64,000 nt of DNA from positions 9,548,001 to 9,612,000 of the forward strand of contig CP075497.1 of assembly GCA_021613535.1 (NCBI GenBank), read 5' to 3'. Shown here in pieces: positions 1-13,890 of the stretch. Each line of letters opens with the position of its first letter. Within the stretch, counting starts at the first letter, position 1. Position numbers and translations under genes: made by a program. This DNA is from Adineta vaga (lineage: Eukaryota; Rotifera). A model generated the notes under the pieces. The model did not search any database and was not told the DNA's origin. It saw nothing but the letters and a program-made list of their open reading frames with translations.

Positions 1-3000
1 GGACAAGTAGATTAAATTAGAATGACGTTTTTATAGAACTAATAATATGACATGTTGTGAATGAGACAGATTATACGTAAACGGAAGTAAATGACCTTTC
101 CAGATAATAAAAATGTTCTCATCAAGAAAACTGACGTGCATGTATGCTCGTGTTTTATATCTATAACTTCCATTTTTTCTCACTTTGAACAACAAAGTAA
201 TAGTGCAAAAGAAAATAATTTTTTCTATTCTTACTTTAATGACAGTTTTTAATCGATAAGTGTTATAATGAAGAAAAAAGAAAAGGAATACCTGCCTTAT
301 GAAACTTTAAAAACTCAAGTAAATACTTTATACCTTTCCTCAATGTTATCAATAACTAGAATGGAAAAGAAGAGAACGAAGGAATACATTATTATATTTG
401 CTTCAAACAGAAAATCATCCTGCATTCAAATAGTCAATGAATAATCATATATGGTTCATTGGATATTCTCGTCCTATTTACACCTGAGAAACTCACTCGA
501 CTGACTAGACTCATTGTAATCACTGAGTTTTACAGACGAACACAAAGAGAGACACAGAGACATGCACACACACATAAGGGAAAAGAATCGCAGTATAGAA
601 TGCAGCAACTTGCAGAACGAAGAAAAAAAAGCAAAAAGAGTCCATGTTGTATTCTTGTGCAATTTGTCGTTACTCTCCCTCTCGCTCTCTATTCTTAGTT
701 GTCGAACACATAGTATAGAGAAAACTTTATATACACGCATATTCTATCAGCATGTTCAAGTACTCAAAAGAAAAATAGAAAGAACAGAGAAAAAATGGCA
801 TTGTTTCAAACACAGAAACTTAATTTATTTAATAATAGTTTATATTTGAATAGTACAGTAAATAAAACTTTCGATTGCATAGCAATCTTTCATTTTGAAC
901 ATCAAAAAAGAAAAAGAGAAAAAAGAAAAATGATTGATTATTTTTACTATATATAAATAAAAAAATGTCTAAGATTCAACTTACTCTTTTCAGATATTCA
1001 AAATCAATTGAAGTTTAAATCAACAAAAAAGAAACCAGTATGGGCTTTTAGTTCAAATCTTTTTCTTTAACATTGATTGTTTATTTCTACACAGTAGTAC
1101 TCAAATAACTAAGTGCTTTTCTATATGTATCTATTGATATAATTCTATCCATGTTATCCAATCTTTTTTCATCAATAGTTACGTTATATTATCTGTTCTA
1201 CATGAATAATTGTAACATGTTGTTATTCTTCTATTCATAAACGATATTGGTTCTGAAATAATCTGATGAATTATTAATTATCTCTGTAGATATGTGACGA
1301 AGAAGAAGAAGAAGCAAAAGAACGAAAGAATACTTATACTCATACACAATATCTTCAAGACGAGTAGCTAAGTTCATATATCCGTATAAACAAACAATAT
1401 TCATATAGTATTATTATTATTATTATTAAGATTATGATTTGTTCTTCTATTCCGAGAAAGTATGTGTTACAGCGTTTATGTAAGCGCTCTCCTAACAGCT
1501 GTCCTTGACATGCGTTGTCAGAACGTACAATTCTATAGTGGCAGCTTGCACAACGATCCTCATACAAAATACGTCAAGATTATTCCGTTTTTGTTCTCTT
1601 TTGCCTTTTGTTGATGTTAAGTAAATTTTACAATCTGCTGCATCTTTATTTTTCATCATTGATGAAAAAGAAAATGAATCATTTTCAAGCAAAATACTGA
1701 TCAATGTTAACAATGACATATTTTTTTACATGATGTTTATGAGAAAAGCTAATACGCTTCAAATGATTTATATCTTCACATAATCGATAATGGGAAAATT
1801 ACGATGTCTCTTCATGATTTAGTATATCTTCAGTTCTTTTCATCTGTTAACTGCCTATGTAATAGAAAACCTATTCATTCGTTAAATAATAATAAAAAAA
1901 GAGAAAAAAAAAGAAAATGTTTGTTGTTAATAATGTCTCTTTTGTTATTTAATGAACTGCTAGGATATAGTGCAGTGCGTACTCTTTTTTGATGACTAAA
2001 ATAGTAATTATGAATAAATTATAGTGAGAAAAATTGCTATTAATATTAGGCATTCATTTTAATAAAAAAAAATCGGGATAAAAGAACTGAGTGTGACTTT
2101 TCATAAATGTAAATATTGTACTATAACGATTGTTTTCTTCATTTTATGTTAGTTGAAGGAAAATCCTTGAGATTTACGGATATTTTCTATATAATTTATT
2201 AGTTTCATTTAATTGCGATCTTTGACAGTTATTTTCATATTTTATCAAATAAAATCAAGTCTTTCATTGACAAATGACATCATTGTTGGATAATTAACTG
2301 AGACAACATTGAATTTTTGATTTGTTAGACTAATACTTATGATGAGATGATGTCTGGAAATAGAAAGAGAATATTCTCTTAGGAATATTTGATTAATTTC
2401 TACTTTGTTCTTCAAAGTGCATTTGGAAATATTGATGAAAATCTTTAAAAATAGATTTTTCATGCTACAAATTAATCTTTACATAAGATCCATCACAAAC
2501 GAGCACATGATTACTGGTATTAACTCTTTCAATAGAATGTATTAATAGACGAGAAAAGTGTAAAAAGATTGGATTTTATAGTTAAATAATGAAGAGTTAT
2601 GATTGTTTACCTGAATTGTTAGTTTTTCGATATACATGATTATATCTCCATCAAGATATGAATGGTTCATAGTACCTGGATTTGTGTCATGTATATATCT
2701 CTCGAAAATGAATTAAAACATAGTTAGATCTGTTTCATCAAATAGAACAATGAACGGGAAATGAAATAAAGTTTAACTTTTGAAAGAAAAATCGAAATTC
2801 TTTCATGTCATTGAAACACTCATGTTTTCTTTTTTATTATAAAATTTTCTCTTCGAAATACATTCATAATTGAGTACTTATCGATGTATCTATTCATTTA
2901 TTTGATGTCTCTTTTTCATTCGTCCCGCCAAAGACATTTTGTTGAATGACAACGTCTTCCAACCGTACAATGTACAGGTCGATTTGATTAATAGCCTCTC

Positions 3001-5587
3001 TTGAGATCACCTTTGCCTTTTATCTTTCTTTTCTTTCTTTCTTTCTTTCTTTCTCTTTTCGTTTTCTAATAGTCTTCACACATACCTTTTCAAACTAACA
3101 TATTTTCATCTTGAATATGAATAATTCAATCTGATTTCATCATATCCTATGTGGCTTTTTTTTCAATGTTCTTTTAATCGTTTTTGTGAAAAGAACAAAA
3201 AAGATACTGCTGTTCAAACAGACAGATACCAAAATGATCGATGAGCATGCTGCTTCCGAACATAAGTGAGAAAATGATAATGACTTACGTTGTCATCCTC
3301 GAAGTCTCGATAAATATTTATACGCGTGCAGATAGATATGCATACATACATACATATATATATCGGAATTTTTTTTTCTTAACTCATTCAAAATAAGAAT
3401 TGAAGAATTGTATGTTCGCCTCATTAAAAGATCATTTTTCATTTTGTCTATTCTCATCTGTCGACCGACAACCAGATGCACAGAAGCATACATACACACC
3501 TTGTTCAATCTTACACTCAATTGACTCGAAATAACACATTGATTTCAAAACGGAGAACATCAATAATGTTAATTTGAATTAATTTAATTTTACATATTTT
3601 CGAAGAAAACACATTATTTATTGCCGACAGACGGAAAAAGAAAGCTTGTCTAATCTTCATGAAGTTTTCGTTCTTATATGTTCGAGATTGTGAGTAAAGA
3701 CAGAAGAAAAAAAGAAATCTCTCGATTTCATCAGTTACTCTTCGAGATCAAATAATTGCCTGATGGCTATTTTCATTTTATTTTTCTTGGTGATCGATTG
3801 ACAGGCGGCATTTCGTAAGAGTTTGTTCTTAGTGGGATGTGTGCGTATATATATAATTGTGTTACATCAACATTACGCCGCTTGCTATTGTCAGAAAAGA
3901 AGGAGAAAAAGAAAGAAAGTGAGTCAAGTATGTGTCTACTTGCAGAGAAGATGTGATCTTTCTCTTCTTCAGGTGTTATTATTTGTTCGTGAAAAAGTTG
4001 ACTTCACAACATCGTATGGCTCATTGAGCAAAGGCGGGACCCCTATGCCGACACTATTGAGAAGAATAGTGATCATACTCAACAAGCAAATATTGCAAGA
4101 TTCTTTTACTGTATTCATGTGCCGCTCGATCACTCTTGTAAAGAGATCATTGTTTCGTAGTTTTACATCTACTAGACGAAACATCTGATGATCAATTCAG
4201 TGTTTCTCTTCTGTTTCAAATAGAAACACAAATCAAAAGTAAACTTGATCCTCTATTTCATTTCATCATCGACATTTTGAATTCGATGTGCAAATGACAT
4301 CATCCGGATATCCGTCACATACATATACGAGAAATGTAAACCTGAATAAACAACGACAGAAATCATGCATAGGAAGACGTTGCAAGAAATTTTTATCTGA
4401 TTTATCTCTAACAAGCTTAGTATCATTCATCTTTTTCTGACAAATGAATAATGTGTACCACCTTGTTCTTGCTCAGAATATCTGTCTATATGCGTCTATC
4501 AAAATCTTTCATCACTTCCGTCTTGTCATCATTATATTAACCAATATAAAAGCAAGAAAAGAAATCTGTCTCGTGTGCTTGTACTTTTCTTTCCAATATC
4601 CTTATTAAATTGTGTGAAAAGATCAAAACTAAATTATTCAATAAACTCAATTGTTGTAATTAATTTGCATTACAATCAAAATGAACACATCACTTTTTTT
4701 TGCAAGAATGCTCATTGAAATCGATCGGAAGGCGTTTACTTTTGTCTTCATATCGTATGTGCTGCATAACGTTTTTTTCCTTTTTACAATAATATAGAAA
4801 TAGACGCACAGTATGATATCAAAAAAAGAACGGCAATAATAACTTCTGTCAACGATAATGAATGTATTTTGATCATGCGTAGCCTTTGGTTGGTGAAAAC
4901 GAACGAAGGTAATTATATCTTTCTTTCGAACAGGTAACGTACAAAAAAGAAATAGGCTTTTAAATGCCATAAATCAAATCTGGCAAGTTAGGAACACCCT
5001 CCTCGTCAATCAATATTGCTTATAGACCATGAGAACAAGGTAGAAGAAAAAATAAAACGACAAAGATTTTTCAAAAACCTTCTTTTATTTTACATGACTG
5101 TACTATTCACACATTTCTTCTTTTTTTCTCTCTCCAATCGATTGATACAAACAAACTTGAAAGTTGATCAAGAAAAAAAGGACCGACATATCACCTCTGA
5201 TTTCTTTTCTTTTTCTCTTATTGTTCTCTTGCTTTTGATTGGTTAGAAAAGATATTCTTTTTTTATCGAATGAGAATTGATTGCATCCCTAAATATGGGA
5301 AAGGAGAGTGAGAAGAAAAAAAGAAAGTTACTCGTCCATTAGATCGAATATATATTCTTTACATTGCAAAAAGGAAAAAAATTGTTTCTCCTCTTATTCA
5401 TAATTAATTGCTGACATTACATTCCATTAACGAAATTTCGATAGATACACTTAAATTACTATTATTTCAATTACTATCGACAAGTTATTTGTCAATTTTA
5501 TAATTACTATCATAGATATTTAGAGAGAAAAACTATATACATCTTTATTTGGGATTTTGTTTCTTTCTTCTTTACCTTGATTAAATA
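1..5587. other. gene-free upstream region
   Basis: No reading frame here has recognisable domains, codon pattern or usable splice structure. The sequence is AT-rich with simple tracts, notably a TTTC-type run near 3022-3060 and TA/CATA runs near 3335-3362. It may hold distal regulatory DNA for the Hox3 gene that follows, but nothing in the sequence proves this. Confidence 0.6.
3022..3060. repeat. TTTC microsatellite
   Basis: A pyrimidine run built on TTTC units, seen directly. It lies in gene-free DNA and has no evident function. Confidence 0.8.
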
Positions 5588-7511
5588 ATGGTAAAAAACG
5601 AGCACCAACTGCAGTCGATGCCATGGGATATACATCAAAATCATCATCATACACAACAACAGCAACAACAACAGCTTGACTATTATATGAATGTACCAGC
5701 AACTTCCTATACAAATGTCAATCTAATCATTAATAATACCAATCGAATTAATTGCAATGGAACAAATCAAACAACAATGGAGTCAAGATTGAGTCCTTTA
5801 CCAGTAGGTACAACACCTCAAACTGTGCCTTCTTCAACACACAAATCACGTTCAAATTCAGCAAAAAATTCTTCATCATCACCAACAGATTTCACATCAA
5901 CATCAATTCCTCAACATAAAGAAGTTTATGCATGGATGAATGATAAAAAACATGGAACAAATAAAAATAAAAATGGATCAAAAAATAATTCAGGACACAA
6001 TACAACATCGACTTCATCATCGTCTTCATCATCCGGTAAGATTTGTTTAAAAGTCTAGAAGAACTCATCCCTTGAGTGTAAATATGAGAATGAATAAGAG
6101 TGTGAAATCTTTAAGGGTCAACGATTTTTTTTTGCCAAAAATCGAACTAAACTAGGTGAGAAAAATTCATGGACCCTAGCAGTACAGAGGTGTCTCTTAT
6201 TCGACACGCATACGAAATGATTTAATTCATCCAATTGTCATCAGGTGATGATATTAGTTTACATCGCGTGTCATTCATTTGTGTCTTTTTCTTTTTCTAA
6301 ACAAATCTCCATAGAATACATAGATCGAGTTCTTCTCATCATTGAGAAGAAGACATCTAACCGCTTGTTTGTCTCGACTTATACATGTTTTTCATCTTCG
6401 TTTACTGACAGGCGCGCGCGCGCCCGTCCGCATTTCTTTCTATTGACGATGATAAATGATCATATCATTATTCATCCAATACCGACGCGTTCTCATCGGG
6501 CGAATAGGATACAGAACATTGAATCTTGTCATTGCAAAAGGTTTTCTTCTTTTCTCTTCCTCTCTATTGATCAATAGTTAAGATAATTATTATCTTTTGG
6601 ATTTTCTATAGATAAAAGCAATTCAGCATCATCAAAACGAGCTCGAACAGCTTATACAAGTGCTCAACTAGTTGAACTTGAAAAAGAATTTCTTTATAAT
6701 AAATATTTAAATCGTCCACGACGAATTGAACTAGCACAAGCATTAAGTTTAACTGAACGACAGGTAAAAAAATACAACTTTTTATTATTATTTCATTCAT
6801 CTGATTTTCTTTTTTTTCCTTTCCATTTGTCGTGTTGTATAGATCAAGGTAAGAAATATCTTTGTATTTTTTCTAATTGAAAAACTTACCATCCTTTTTT
6901 GTTCTCTTTTATAGATATGGTTTCAAAATCGGTATGTCAAACATCATATCTTTCGTTACATATATAAATAGTTTCATTGATTTCTTTTTAGTCGAATGAA
7001 AGATAAAAAAGATGGTAAAAGTCGAACATCATATAATAATGGTTGTGTTCTTGGTTTAAATAATTCTCCATTGGCTACATCGACAACAGACAAAGATGAA
7101 TTAAATTCATCGTCAGTTCTTCGTTCATATCATCATCATCATCTTCCAGCTCATCATCATGGATACTATCAACCACCACCACCACCCTCATCCATGTCTG
7201 TCACATTTTCAACCTCACCATCATCAAATTATTCAAAATCTTTTCAACAACAAATTGAATATAATACAACAACACCAACAGATATGTATGATATGTCAGC
7301 AAATTATTGTCTAAAACAATCACCGACATCACCATTCAATCCATCAAATTATTATACAAATAATGTTGGAAATAATTTGAAAACAAATTATTTACCTCCA
7401 ACTTCGTATGAACGTCCACCCGTACCATTTGATTCCTATTATTTTAATTCGGACACATCATCTGTTATACATCATCAACAATCCGGTCCAGTCTTACCTC
7501 CATTTGCATAG
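5588..7511 (+). CDS. Hox3: Hox3 homeodomain transcription factor
   Basis: Homeobox transcription factor that binds DNA in the nucleus to pattern the body axis. Model: 5588-6035, 6612-6763, 6843-6848, 6915-6931, 6992-7511; 380 residues, in frame throughout. A hexapeptide-type YAWM motif (partner docking to PBC proteins in the family) is at residues 114-117. The homeodomain spans about 157-216. Its start [19 protein letters not shown] and the helix-3 core IKIWFQNRRMK match Hox3 best, and Q50 and N51 are intact. The usual Hox3 MKYKK is MKDKK here. N- and C-terminal parts are low-complexity (Gln, His, Ser, Asn, Pro). Helix 3 is split by introns around exons of only 6 and 17 nt. The first in-frame ATG is used as the start. 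An AATAAA lies at 8037-8042. No other Hox gene is in the window. Confidence 0.93.
6412..6423. repeat. CG-dinucleotide run in Hox3 intron 1
   Basis: Six GC units in a row followed by more C/G, in otherwise AT-rich intron DNA. This is an alternating purine-pyrimidine tract of the kind that can adopt Z-DNA. Function is unknown. Confidence 0.8.
6843..6848 (+). other. Hox3: 6-nt microexon of Hox3 (Ile-Lys of helix 3)
   Basis: Bases ATCAAG are flanked by a clean acceptor (gtatag) and donor (gtaaga). They supply homeodomain residues I45 and K46. Without them the joined protein reads ERQ-IWFQN, missing two residues that are nearly invariant in Hox proteins. Both flanking introns (79 and 66 nt) have normal size for this window. 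Confidence 0.88.
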
Positions 7512-9900
7512 AACATATATGATAAATAATCTTCTATCTGTTTCTATTCTTCTTCTTCTTCTCTTCTTCTTCTTTTTTGTCTAGTCTTGATAATCTTTCT
7601 TTTCTTCCTCTTGCAATTCATATGTTTATTATAATATTGTTGTTAGATGTTGATTTTCTTTCTCCTCCTTCTTCTTCTTCTGTTTTTGTGTTCTACGAAT
7701 TGTCTACATTATATAAAAAAACTGTTCTGTATAACTGTCAGAAAATGTCAGCTCTTGTATAAAAAAAAGAAAGATATTTGATAGATTTACCAAGTGATTT
7801 ATCATTAAATGGACTTCATTTATTTCAAACTATTTGTGAAGAAGGTTGAATACAGAAGAGTAAAAACAACTACTGAGCAATTAGTTTTTGACATAGTTGT
7901 CAGCCATTTGATCGTGATTCGTGTAATGTTATGTACTAAATATAAATGTCACTATAAGTTAGATAATGATATCACTCTATGATGATTCAATATACATTTT
8001 CATTATTAAAATATATGGTGCAATGTAGAATTATCAATAAATGAAGAACGTTTAATTTGTTCTGGATTGACAAATCATTTCTTAAAGTGTTGCAAATAAC
8101 AGAAATCACCGTACTTACATATTCTTCGATCAAAGAGCGTTGATGATCCAAAAGAATATTACTGTATAGATCTTTCAACAGGTGTCAGTAACGTGAAAAC
8201 TTGTTTATGTTTATATAAAAAAATGTAATTTCACCAATGTTTAAATGATTTAAATAATGCAATATGTCATACTTTCGAATTAAAGCTATTCGTAGTAAAT
8301 AATTATCGATTGATTTCTACAATACCAACACCCAGATTTTCTTACTGGGATAAAAATATTATAAATACAAATGAGTCGGTAGATTTTGTTAAACACACGT
8401 AAAAGATTTTATTTCATAACACACTGAATGAGTCAAAACTATGCTAAAAGAAAAGCTTTTCTTTCGTTAATTATGAATCATAATCCGCAATGCGATTTAT
8501 ATTATGGGTTAATAGTTTTGTTCGAATTGGATCTCTCTTATAATCTGATGATTTTGAAATCCTTACATATATTTACTAACGAGATAATATTCAGTAACAA
8601 TGTACACTTGATTCACAGTGTTTTAAATGTCTACCTTTTGTTTTAAGTTTTAGAACGAGAAAAAATTCCAACTTGTATTCTTTATTGTTGTTATTATTAT
8701 TGTCATATCAAATAGTTATTTAGTCCGACTTCATCACCTTAAGCAAACGATTGTCTTGTGCTTCATTTATTCATTCGCATTCTTCATTTTTTTATTTGTT
8801 TTGTCGCATAAAATGTGTTGATTACAGAATAAAAGTAGCACTCTTCAGATTGGCACTACTGATAGAAACAATAATACATTATAACGAGAGAAAAAGTCTT
8901 ACAAATGCTTTCAACGAATCGGCACGCGTCTTTTTTGTACAAACTTTGTTGATGTACAATATCAATTAGCATATTGGCGGATTGCTTTTTTGACTTAGCA
9001 GTTTCAAATAGAATGATAGTTAATCCGATGAAAACTCTCGTAATCTTTTTCTTTTCTCTTTACATTTGATATGATCTAAATATATTCTTGATATTAACTA
9101 ATTTGACGTGTTTTTCATGTTGAAACATAGTTTTACTTCGATCTAAAGATAAATGTATAGAAATGTACTCACCAAATGAATCTTCTAGAATCGAATGTCA
9201 GATTAGGGTCATTGTGAATTCGAAGTTCTCTCATAGGTCAAAGACAATCATATGCAAATGAGAACATAGCTTTTTCTTGATTAAAATATTAGTGAAATAT
9301 ATATCTTATTTGAAAATATTAAATTTAAATCACTCTTTTGACAATATTCTTAATGCAAATCTATATTTATCAATTGTTTTTCCTTTTTCATCTGATTCCA
9401 AACATTATTGTTAATTTCAATTTTCCGATCAAGACATCAAAACATCGAAGATCATCATATTGATGAAGTCATCAAATATTATTGATGTATAAGTAATGCA
9501 CAAGAATCAAAGATGAAAAAAAGAAAGCTTCAACTTGTTTATGTTTTCTTTGCGTCTTTTGTCGTCACAATTTACATGAGACGATTCGTTACAGAACATC
9601 AGAACAGCATTCAATATGTGTCTCACTCTTCTTTTTTTTTCTCCTTCACTTTTTTTCTTATATTTACCTTTTTGCCTGATTGAATTCTTCTTATGGTATG
9701 CGCATCGCTTTCCTATTGGTTATTTTGTCAAACATACTGCCACTTGAAAACGAATCGATGTTGGTGTTGTTATTAAAGTATAACATAATAGTAGGTGAAA
9801 GCAGAGAGAAGAGAGAGAGAGAGAGAAGAAAAAGAGCATACAAATTTCAGTCGAAAGTCATTCTATCACATAAAATATTCTTCAACATTCATTTGCCATT
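7512..9900. other. intergenic region, Hox3 to NR2E receptor
   Basis: The 3' flank of Hox3 holds CTT-rich pyrimidine tracts (about 7549-7572) and an AATAAA at 8037-8042. Short open frames such as 8428-8646 show no domain or splice context. No gene is seen. Confidence 0.55.
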
Positions 9901-11732
9901 ATGAGTGGAGGTATTTGATGATTAAAAACTTTATTCGAAGATTTTCAACTGTTCTCTTCGTTTTATTTTTCATAGGTCGTATATTATACAATATTCCATG
10001 TTCAGTTTGTCATGATAATTCTTCTGGCAAACATTATAGTGTCTATGCATGTGATGGGTATGTGAAATATTGTATTCTACTTAGTACCTTTGTTCCGTCG
10101 AAAAGGTTACTAATGTTGTTCTTAGAAGATGATATTGTTAAACATCGATCTCTATTTTGAAAAGATGGAATAGCTTCAAGACATTCTCACCTTTTCGTCT
10201 TTTCAATAACGATGTATATGTATGTATGTATGTATGTATGTATATACATATACGCCTTGTTAATACATTAGGAGTGAGCACTTATAGAGATTCACCAGAA
10301 GTGTGTCGGACAATGGCTGACTCGATTCTTCAACTGTATTCTGTTGTTTCTCTATTTTAAGAATTATGATTGGTAGAAATAAAACAAAACTTTGTAGGAT
10401 TGAAATGATTTCAAGTTGAAAGATTTTTCTTGACATTTTGTCGTAATAGTTTACTAAAGATTTAAAAATTAATTAATTCAATAGTATCTTCATTTTAGTT
10501 GTGCTGGGTTTTTCAAAAGATCAGTACGAAGGAATCGTGTCTATCATTGTAAAAATCGTAACAAATGTGTCGTGGATAAATATCGACGAAATCAATGTCG
10601 CGCTTGTCGTTATCGTATGTATTCGTTAGATTGTCTGCAAGTCCTTATTAGATTATCGAATCTGTGTTTTTTTTTATAGGTCGATGTATCGATGCAGGAA
10701 TGAATAAAGATGGTAGGATTGATGTCTTTAGATAATAAATATATTAAGTTTGAAATATAATTAGCTGTTCAAAATGAACGAGGTCCAAGACAACCATTTC
10801 CTGATCGACATATGCATATAACCGGTTCATTTGGACTTAAACCAGAAGTAAAATCTTTGTATAGTCTTTAGGTAAAACATCAACTTTTCTCTCGATTTAG
10901 ACTTCTTATATCACCCCGGCTGTTCAAATTCCTTTATCCAATACTCAATTTCAATCAACACCCTCACCCTTCAAACTGGATCTATATGTTTATGAAATGG
11001 CTGCTCGTATTCTTTTCTATATGGTACATTGGTTACGTTCAATAAAAGATTTTCAAATGGTTCATGTCAAAGATCAGGTAAAACTAAACAATTTTATCTT
11101 CTCTAGAGAAAAAAAATCATATCAATTCAATTCAGATTGCTAGTCTTGTTCATTGTTGGCATGAGATATTTCTTTTGTCATTATGTGAATATAAATTCGA
11201 TGTACCATGGATGAATTTAATTCATTCAGGTAAGTTTTTTTTTGGTTCTGATACAAATGAATGCGAAAATGGAATTATTGTTTTCATATAGCTGATCGAT
11301 CGAATGCAATGGGTATTAAAAATTTATATATAATGCAAGATATTTATAATCGCATTCAACAGATGAATATTGATTATGTCGAATATTTTCATCTAAAACT
11401 TTTATTATTTTCTCGATGGAGTAAGTTTTTCAAAACATTGTCGAATTCTGATGATAGATTGAAAGATTTATGTTGTTTTAGTTGAACCAAATCAAAATCA
11501 AAATGGACGTAGTTTACTTGATGATCATCTAGCAGCATTAGAAATGCATATTCATCAAACATATCCTCTTCAACCACAACGTTTTGAACAATTAAAAAAT
11601 CTTCTATCTAATTTACGTACAATATCTTCTCCAGAAATTCAAAATATTTTCTTTAAAAACATTCTTGGATACTGTTCAATTGAGTTAATTCTACGAAACT
11701 TATATGAAACGATTTCGACATCATCAACATAA
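9901..11732 (+). CDS. NR2E-class nuclear receptor, tailless/TLX-like
   Basis: Predicted DNA-binding nuclear receptor of the NR2E (tailless/PNR/dissatisfaction) class, usually a neural and eye developmental repressor. Model: 9901-9910, 9976-10057, 10499-10614, 10680-10712, 10765-10847, 10901-11077, 11136-11229, 11292-11420, 11482-11732; 324 residues, slightly shorter than TLX. The two-finger DNA-binding domain fills about residues 8-75: CSVC..SSGKHY..YACDG, then [13 protein letters not shown] and [13 protein letters not shown]. The [14 protein letters not shown] extension is the NR2E signature. The ligand-binding domain has EMAARILF and a C-terminal helix ending near [10 protein letters not shown]. 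Odd points: the usual CGD after the first Cys pair is CHD, HYG is HYS, and the second-finger D-box has five residues between its first two Cys. The 10-nt first exon (MSG) is the least certain part. Confidence 0.87.
10213..10245. repeat. TATG microsatellite in NR2E intron
   Basis: Tandem TATG units inside the second intron of the nuclear-receptor gene, seen directly. Confidence 0.85.
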
Positions 11733-13890
11733 ATGTAACATTGCGATTGAGTTGGGAACAGTATTGATGAATGACATATGGAGAATTTCTTTGTGGTTTT
11801 TCAAAGTCTCGGATGTATTTGATTGACTTCAATCTGTTTGTGTGTGTTTGTATAAATTTTTACGTTAAAACTATCATTCAAGATGTGTTTGTTGTTTTTT
11901 TTTCATGAAATGTGAGAACGGTGTGTTGATTTAATAAGTTTTTCATATAGATTTTTAATTGATACTTGTTTAGATTAGTTCCTATAGTCAAATATAATCT
12001 TGATGGTGAATCGATTTGTACAAATACAACAAAATTTAACTTTTGATTCCCGTATTGTTGAATATCGATGGTATAGCTATATCCGATGGTGTTTTGCATT
12101 ACTTCTAGTCAAACTAGATGTTATTTCTTTAACAATAAGTTTTGAGTTAATAATCAATTCTATGTGTGTCTTTAACGGCCTCTACAGATAAACCATTTTA
12201 TCCTACAACGAATATTTCAAAAATAATTCATCAGTTCTTAACGGAGAAATATTTATTTTATTAGAAGCATAAAGTTTTTAGATAAATATCGAACAAAATG
12301 ATGGAATCTATTAATAAATAATACCAATACTACATTCTTGATAATATACAACATTGAAAGATCAGAACGTATTTGCATCCGTTTTGTCTAAAAGTTTCGA
12401 TATATTATTTTATATTCTCTTCGTTTATTGAATCTTTTTTTAACGTAAAAAATCAAAATGAACTAATCTCTTTACCGATGATAGTCTATTGGCCTTGTGA
12501 TTAGCATATTAAGATACAAAACAAGTTTAAGTCAATACTGAATGTGAACAAAATTTAATTAAATCCTCTTTGAAGTTTAACGATAAAAATTTTGTTCTTT
12601 TTTTTTCAATAAAATTCAAAATAAAATGACCTATTTAAACTTATATTACTTATTTAACCACTTTTGCCTTTTTGTTTATTCATCAGGCAGTTTATGCTTT
12701 TTGAATTCATCTGTTATCGTATGTGCTTATACAATAGAGTGACTGTATTAGTAAAAGAAATTTGAAATTATATTTTATTCCATTTACTGCATTATGAAAT
12801 TTGAGTGTGGGTAAATAGACAAATCTACAAGAATCCAATTCAATGAGAAAATGAAAGTGAAAGAAGAAGAAGAAAAAGTGCGTAACATTCGAATAGATTT
12901 TACATTTTCTTGATCAATGTTGAGAATCATTGAAATCTTTTGTTCTCCTTTTTTTTCTCAATTTGAACTTTGTCTTTGTTTTTATTGACGAAATGTAATA
13001 ATGAGAATGAAAATGCTATAAAGATTCGACTAATTCATCAATCGAACGAGAAATAGAAAAGCTAAATTTATTTTTCTGATTGTAAATATTTTCTTTTCAA
13101 ATCTCGTATATATTCAATGTGTGGGCCACTTAATGGGAAGAGACAGAGAGAAAATTATTGAAGCGAAGAATAGGAGAAAGAGGGAATATGCATGAATTTA
13201 ATTGCCGTAGTGGCAAAGGTGCGACCCTTTTTCCTCCCTTTCTTTCTTTCACCTGAGGGGTGAACGAATAAATCGAATATATATATATGTGTGCGTGTGT
13301 ATGTATGTATGTCTTTGTGAAGAAACGAAAAAAAAAAATGCGAAGGAGAAGATTGTAGTCTTTAGCGTCGTCGTCTTGGTGGCTGTACATATGTATGAAA
13401 CAAGCGACGACGTTCGTATTTGACAAAAGAAGGACATAGTGTGACTGTAGAATGAAAGAAAAAGAGAAAAAGAAGAAAGAGAAAGACGAATCACTCTACT
13501 GCCCACGTTTGGTTTGTATCGCGACGAACGAACGGAAGGCAGATTAGAGATCAACATAATAAAATTCGCCATACGATGTGTCACCATTGCTCAGTCATTC
13601 TTTTACTCTTTTTCTCATCATTTCGTTAGCTTTTTATTCTTACTTCTTGTTCTATACACAACAGCAACAATAACAACAACAACAAAATCATCATCATCAT
13701 CAACGAAACGTTTCACTTGTTCTGTTCGTAGCATACATATTAGACGTGATTTTTTTTACTTGTATTAACTACTTTCATTCGTTGTCGTTACCTGACTCGT
13801 TCTCATTCATTCATCCGTGTGACGAACAACATTTTATAACGCGCATGTACGCACATAACTAGCTTCTATTAAACGAAATAATAATCAACT
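11733..13890. other. intergenic region, NR2E to Quaking-like gene
   Basis: AT-rich spacer. The last 500 bases before the Quaking-like start have more G/C, with GT/GTAT runs near 13280-13312 and CAACAACAA/TCATCATCA tracts near 13660-13705. This may be the 5' UTR and promoter of that gene. No other gene is seen. Confidence 0.5.

Noticed and set aside
1355-1567. Minus-strand frame with Cys-rich stretch (RCASCHYRIVRSD, CNTYF) resembling part of a LIM finger
   Set aside because: Cys/His spacing does not complete a LIM or other zinc finger, no flanking exons fit, and the frame ends in low-complexity Ile-rich sequence.
3823-4188. 121-codon open frame on the + strand
   Set aside because: No domain, no splice context, Arg/Ser-rich composition typical of chance frames in this DNA.
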